Part shown: positions 4,122 through 6,251 of the stretch, piece by piece
Layout: every line of letters starts with the position of its first letter
Position numbering within the stretch: the stretch's first letter is position 1
Assembly (NCBI GenBank): GCA_003517915.1
Contig: DOZQ01000270.1
Span: 1-6,251 of the forward strand
Source: Oscillospiraceae bacterium
Lineage (GTDB): Bacteria; Bacillota; Clostridia; Oscillospirales; Acutalibacteraceae
Direction: 5' to 3'
Length of the DNA: 6,251 nt
Program-made: the position numbers and the translations under genes
The notes under the pieces: model-generated
What the model saw: the letters and a program-made list of their open reading frames with translations, nothing else
Told to the model about the DNA's origin: nothing
Databases searched by the model: none

Positions 4122-4403
4122 TTATACCAGCTCAAACCGCAACTTTTTCCCCAGCACATTTGCCGCTTTTTTAAGCGTCACCAATGTTATAGACTCATTC
4201 TCAGGGTCTAACAGCCGGTCAACCGCACTCCGGGAAGTATCCAGCCGGGTTACCAGCGCGGTTTTTGTAATATGCTCTTTTTCGATGGTTTCCTGTAATT
4301 GATAGGCGATAATCTTTTTTATCGCGCCCGCTTCTACCGCCTCCGCGATACCTTCTTCGACAAGAAAATCGTCAAATGAACTGCCTATTGCCTTATTTTT
4401 CAT
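4122..4403 (-). CDS. XRE-family antitoxin of the Gp49/HigB-type module
   Basis: A 93-residue antitoxin. It begins MKNKAIGSSFDDFLVEEGI and contains an XRE-type HTH in HITKTALVTRLDTSRSAVDRLLDPENESITLVTLKKAANVLG (44-85), ending KKLRFELV; this layout is typical of antitoxins paired with Gp49-like toxins. A strong GAAGGAGGG sits seven bases before the ATG. The ATG overlaps the toxin end by 11 bases. It should neutralise the toxin and repress the promoter at 4771-4799. Confidence 0.9.
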   Translation of the reverse strand: MKNKAIGSSFDDFLVEEGIAEAVEAGAIKKIIAYQLQETIEKEHITKTALVTRLDTSRSAVDRLLDPENESITLVTLKKAANVLGKKLRFELV

Positions 4404-4764
4404 AGGTCATCCCTCCTTCAAAAACCATATCCCGCCGTTTCTTGGCAAGTTCCAAGTCTTGCTGGGGTGTTTTCTGGCTTTTTTTAATGATTGCGTGTAA
4501 TAAAATCATTCTACCTTTCCATACGGTGAAGAAAACCCGGCAAATACCTGTTGGCAGATTAGTCCTGAGTTCCCATAAATCTTTATCCAACTTCCTGACT
4601 TGAGGATACCCAACAGGCCAAGAGTATTCGACCGCTTTAATGTCTTCGCCGATGGCTTTTTTCTCATCTGGCTCCCTGCGTTTCAACCAATCCTTAACAG
4701 GTTCATTACCGCTGGGTGTCTTGAAGAAGTATACGGACAGAACTTTCCTGCTGGGATTAGGCAT
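4393..4764 (-). CDS. Phage Gp49-like / HigB-type RelE-superfamily toxin
   Basis: A 123-residue toxin of the Gp49-like family, presumed to cleave mRNA at the ribosome. Family signatures: SGNEPVKDWLKR (18-29), WPVGYPQVRKLDKDLWELRTNL (49-70), ICRVFFTVWKGRMILLHAIIKKSQKTPQQDLELAKKRR (74-111). The gene starts at ATG 4764 with no Shine-Dalgarno site and a -10 six bases upstream, so a leaderless message is likely. The antitoxin gene overlaps its last codons, and the antitoxin's ribosome site lies within the toxin sequence, coupling their translation. Confidence 0.9.
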   Translation of the reverse strand: MPNPSRKVLSVYFFKTPSGNEPVKDWLKRREPDEKKAIGEDIKAVEYSWPVGYPQVRKLDKDLWELRTNLPTGICRVFFTVWKGRMILLHAIIKKSQKTPQQDLELAKKRRDMVFEGGMTYEK

Positions 4765-4770
4765 ATATAA

Positions 4771-4799
4771 AGCGTACTAAAATTGGTACAAACCGTCAA
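4771..4799 (-). promoter_or_regulatory. Promoter of the Gp49/HigB-type TA operon with spacer inverted repeat
   Basis: TTGACG (4799-4794), 17 bases, TACGCT (4776-4771), then six bases to the ATG: exactly the spacing seen at 2878-2906. A 16-base inverted repeat, GTACCA-attt-TAGTAC on the - strand (4774-4789, five of six pairs), fills the spacer and is a likely antitoxin operator. Confidence 0.6.
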
Positions 4800-4928
4800 G
4801 AGGAAATCGGGACTTTTCACTGAATTAGCAGCAAAGAAAGGCACTGCCTCTGCACTACCGTACATATCAACGTAGTACATCTGTCCGAATTGCGCAGTTC
4901 CGCTTCTGGTCTTACGATTTGGGCAGAT

Positions 4929-6131
4929 ATGAATGAGCTTGTTATAAAAGAGCCGGTATGGTCAGCCGATGGCTTTACAACCGAACTCGTGGAAAACGGT
5001 GCGTCTCTCGGCGCTTTTTATGTTAAGGCAGATCACCCGCTGCGAAACAAAAGCGATGACATTATCTCGCTCATAATCAGTTCTTGTGTAAAAGCCCGAT
5101 ATGAGCGCATAGTATACCCCTTTTCTGTTTCTTCCAGAACTTTCCAAGAATTGCAAGCATTTTCCCCGGAAACGGATATAGCCGTACCGTCCGTATATGA
5201 TCCGGACGATACAGTCGGCAGGTCTGACCTGCAATCGCTGAATGTATCAGGCGGTTTAGACAGTTGCGCTATGGCCGCGCTTTTCGGGGAACGGCCTCCG
5301 GCATTCACCGATTATGAATGCAAAGAAGCGGAGCGGGCTATGAACAAAACTTTCGACAGCTATATTGTTCATACCAATGCTCGGAACTTCCCATTTTTCA
5401 AGCATAGTATAGGGTATTATAACATTGCCTCTATTATCCGCTCCATGGAAGAGGGCCTCGGCTATACCGCTAATGGTAAAACGTTGGATGAAGACTTCCA
5501 TGTCTTGATGTGGGCGGTATATGATTACGATAGTCCCCTGAATATTACTGCGCCGAATACCGTCAACGGAGTACCGATGATTTTTCCTGTGTGCGGATTT
5601 ACGGCGTTGGGTACTCAGAAGATAGTACATGACTTATGCCCGCAATTATATCAACAATCTATAGATGCTTCCGTGTGTGACGCTCCGCATAAACAACTGT
5701 ATATTGCTATGCGGGATAGTATTATTCAACGCAAAACTTGTTCTCATACTCTCCCGCCAAGCTATTTCATTCTCAGCGCATTCATGTTTGTTTATTATGC
5801 CCAAAAGTTAAACATCGTAAATAATCCGTTACCGTTCGATCCTGCCGAACTGCTCAGAAAAACCCGAGGGCTTGACCTGTCTTTTTACGGGAAATATGAC
5901 CGGCGGGTATTACAGCTTATTCCCGGCCCGTTAAGGGAAATATTGCAAAGCCGCCTTGAAAGCAAGGGAGTTCAGTTTTATACAGATGAGGATTATCGAG
6001 TCCGTGAAAGCGTATTAACGGATACGCTGACGGCTATGGCCGCCGCAGGAATAAATATTGACGCAACATTAACAGATACGGCTAGAAGAGCATTACGCAA
6101 GAAACAGGAGGGATTAAACGATGGCGCCTAA
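4929..6131 (+). CDS. PP-loop (SGGLDS) ATP-pyrophosphatase-like protein, exact function unknown
   Basis: A 400-residue protein with the PP-loop motif LNVSGGLDSCAMAAL (104-118; S107-G-G-L-D-S112), the ATP-binding signature of N-type ATP pyrophosphatases (GuaA, TilS, QueC, asparagine synthetase and others), which adenylate a substrate and release pyrophosphate. About 100 residues precede the motif (strand-rich, with YVKADHP and RYERIVYPFSV), and a long helical C-terminus follows (FILSAFMFVYYAQKL; a charged end 384-394). The scattered cysteines (53, 113, 131, 222, 237, 250, 271) do not form the zinc cluster of true QueC. The start at 4929 has only a weak GGG upstream; a TTG at 4890 has nothing. 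It is divergent from the TA module, and its 3' end overlaps the next gene by 11 bases, so it is one half of a two-gene or longer operon. Confidence 0.75.
   Translation: MNELVIKEPVWSADGFTTELVENGASLGAFYVKADHPLRNKSDDIISLIISSCVKARYERIVYPFSVSSRTFQELQAFSPETDIAVPSVYDPDDTVGRSDLQSLNVSGGLDSCAMAALFGERPPAFTDYECKEAERAMNKTFDSYIVHTNARNFPFFKHSIGYYNIASIIRSMEEGLGYTANGKTLDEDFHVLMWAVYDYDSPLNITAPNTVNGVPMIFPVCGFTALGTQKIVHDLCPQLYQQSIDASVCDAPHKQLYIAMRDSIIQRKTCSHTLPPSYFILSAFMFVYYAQKLNIVNNPLPFDPAELLRKTRGLDLSFYGKYDRRVLQLIPGPLREILQSRLESKGVQFYTDEDYRVRESVLTDTLTAMAAAGINIDATLTDTARRALRKKQEGLNDGA
6106..6112 (+). promoter_or_regulatory. Strong ribosome binding site inside the PP-loop gene
   Basis: AGGAGGG, eight bases before the ATG at 6121. 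It is far stronger than the site of the PP-loop gene itself, which suggests that the downstream product is needed in greater amount. It also decides the start of the overlapping gene. Confidence 0.8.
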
Positions 6132-6251
6132 AATAATATCCTGGACAGGCGATACTCCAAGCGTATTACATTTTCAGGGGTATGCGAGAATAAAATACGG
6201 CGAGCTTATGATGTCGTATGTTACGCATACCGGCATAAAGCTGCCGGACAA
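6121..6251 (+). CDS. Partner gene of the PP-loop protein, N-terminal fragment, unknown
   Basis: The first 43 residues are visible before the window ends: MAPKIISWTGDTPSVLHF, then QGYARIKYGELMMSYVTHTG and IKLPD. The frame is open to the edge. The ATG overlaps the end of the PP-loop gene by 11 bases in another frame, and an AGGAGGG site eight bases upstream makes the start very likely. I see no signal peptide, membrane segment or known motif in this part. Tight overlap implies co-expression and probably a shared task with the PP-loop protein. Confidence 0.75.
   Translation, partial: MAPKIISWTGDTPSVLHFQGYARIKYGELMMSYVTHTGIKLPD

Noticed and set aside
4783..4876. Short + strand ORF from a TTG, ending GTASALPYIST
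   Set aside because: It overlaps the toxin promoter, has no ribosome site and resembles no known protein; probably chance.
1825..4928. Integron cassette array
   Set aside because: TA modules with their own promoters in mixed orientation recall one, but I found no paired RYYYAAC/GTTRRRY attC-like sites between the genes and no integrase.
1..6251. CRISPR array, tRNA or rRNA genes
   Set aside because: No regularly spaced repeats and no tRNA or rRNA-like segments were seen on either strand.

Overview
The window looks like an accessory island from a bacterial chromosome. It is crowded with toxin-antitoxin (TA) modules, small unknown proteins, gene remnants and one insertion-sequence end. The host cannot be fixed from the sequence. 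The AT-leaning, mid-GC composition, strong AGGAGG-type ribosome sites and style of TA proteins recall Treponema-like spirochaetes or Firmicutes, but this is only an impression.

Layout. Bases 1-202 are the right end of an IS5-family element whose transposase C-terminus reads on the + strand. The element has inserted into, and cut off, a lipoprotein gene (191-526, -). Upstream of that gene on the - strand lie a 12-codon ORF, a small retropepsin-like aspartic protease (610-1080), an 81-residue protein (1073-1318), and a BrnT-type toxin with its presumed antitoxin (1516-1824 and 1332-1559). All run leftward and could be one transcript from the promoter at 1834-1863. Next come an HTH-less antitoxin-like gene (1889-2140), a 12-codon remnant of a retropepsin gene, a 20-codon ORF, and an intact HI1419/HI1420-type TA pair (2566-2871 toxin, 2266-2562 antitoxin), all -.

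Divergent from that pair, on +, are a probably frameshifted small gene (3052-3322) and a second retropepsin (3329-3730). A third, leftward TA block follows: Gp49/HigB-type toxin (4393-4764), its XRE-type antitoxin (4122-4403), and an extra HI1420-type antidote without its own toxin (3757-4110). Finally, on +, a PP-loop (SGGLDS) ATP-pyrophosphatase-like protein (4929-6131) overlaps a partner gene that runs off the window (6121-6251) and has a very strong ribosome site.

How the parts may work together. The three toxin genes lack Shine-Dalgarno sites and have a TTGAC[A/G] promoter almost touching the start codon, while each antitoxin has a strong site. This would favour antitoxin translation. 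The two retropepsins are clear homologues, share a C-terminal tail, and each follows a different small gene. They and the PP-loop/partner operon are the least explained parts of the window and the best candidates for undescribed systems.
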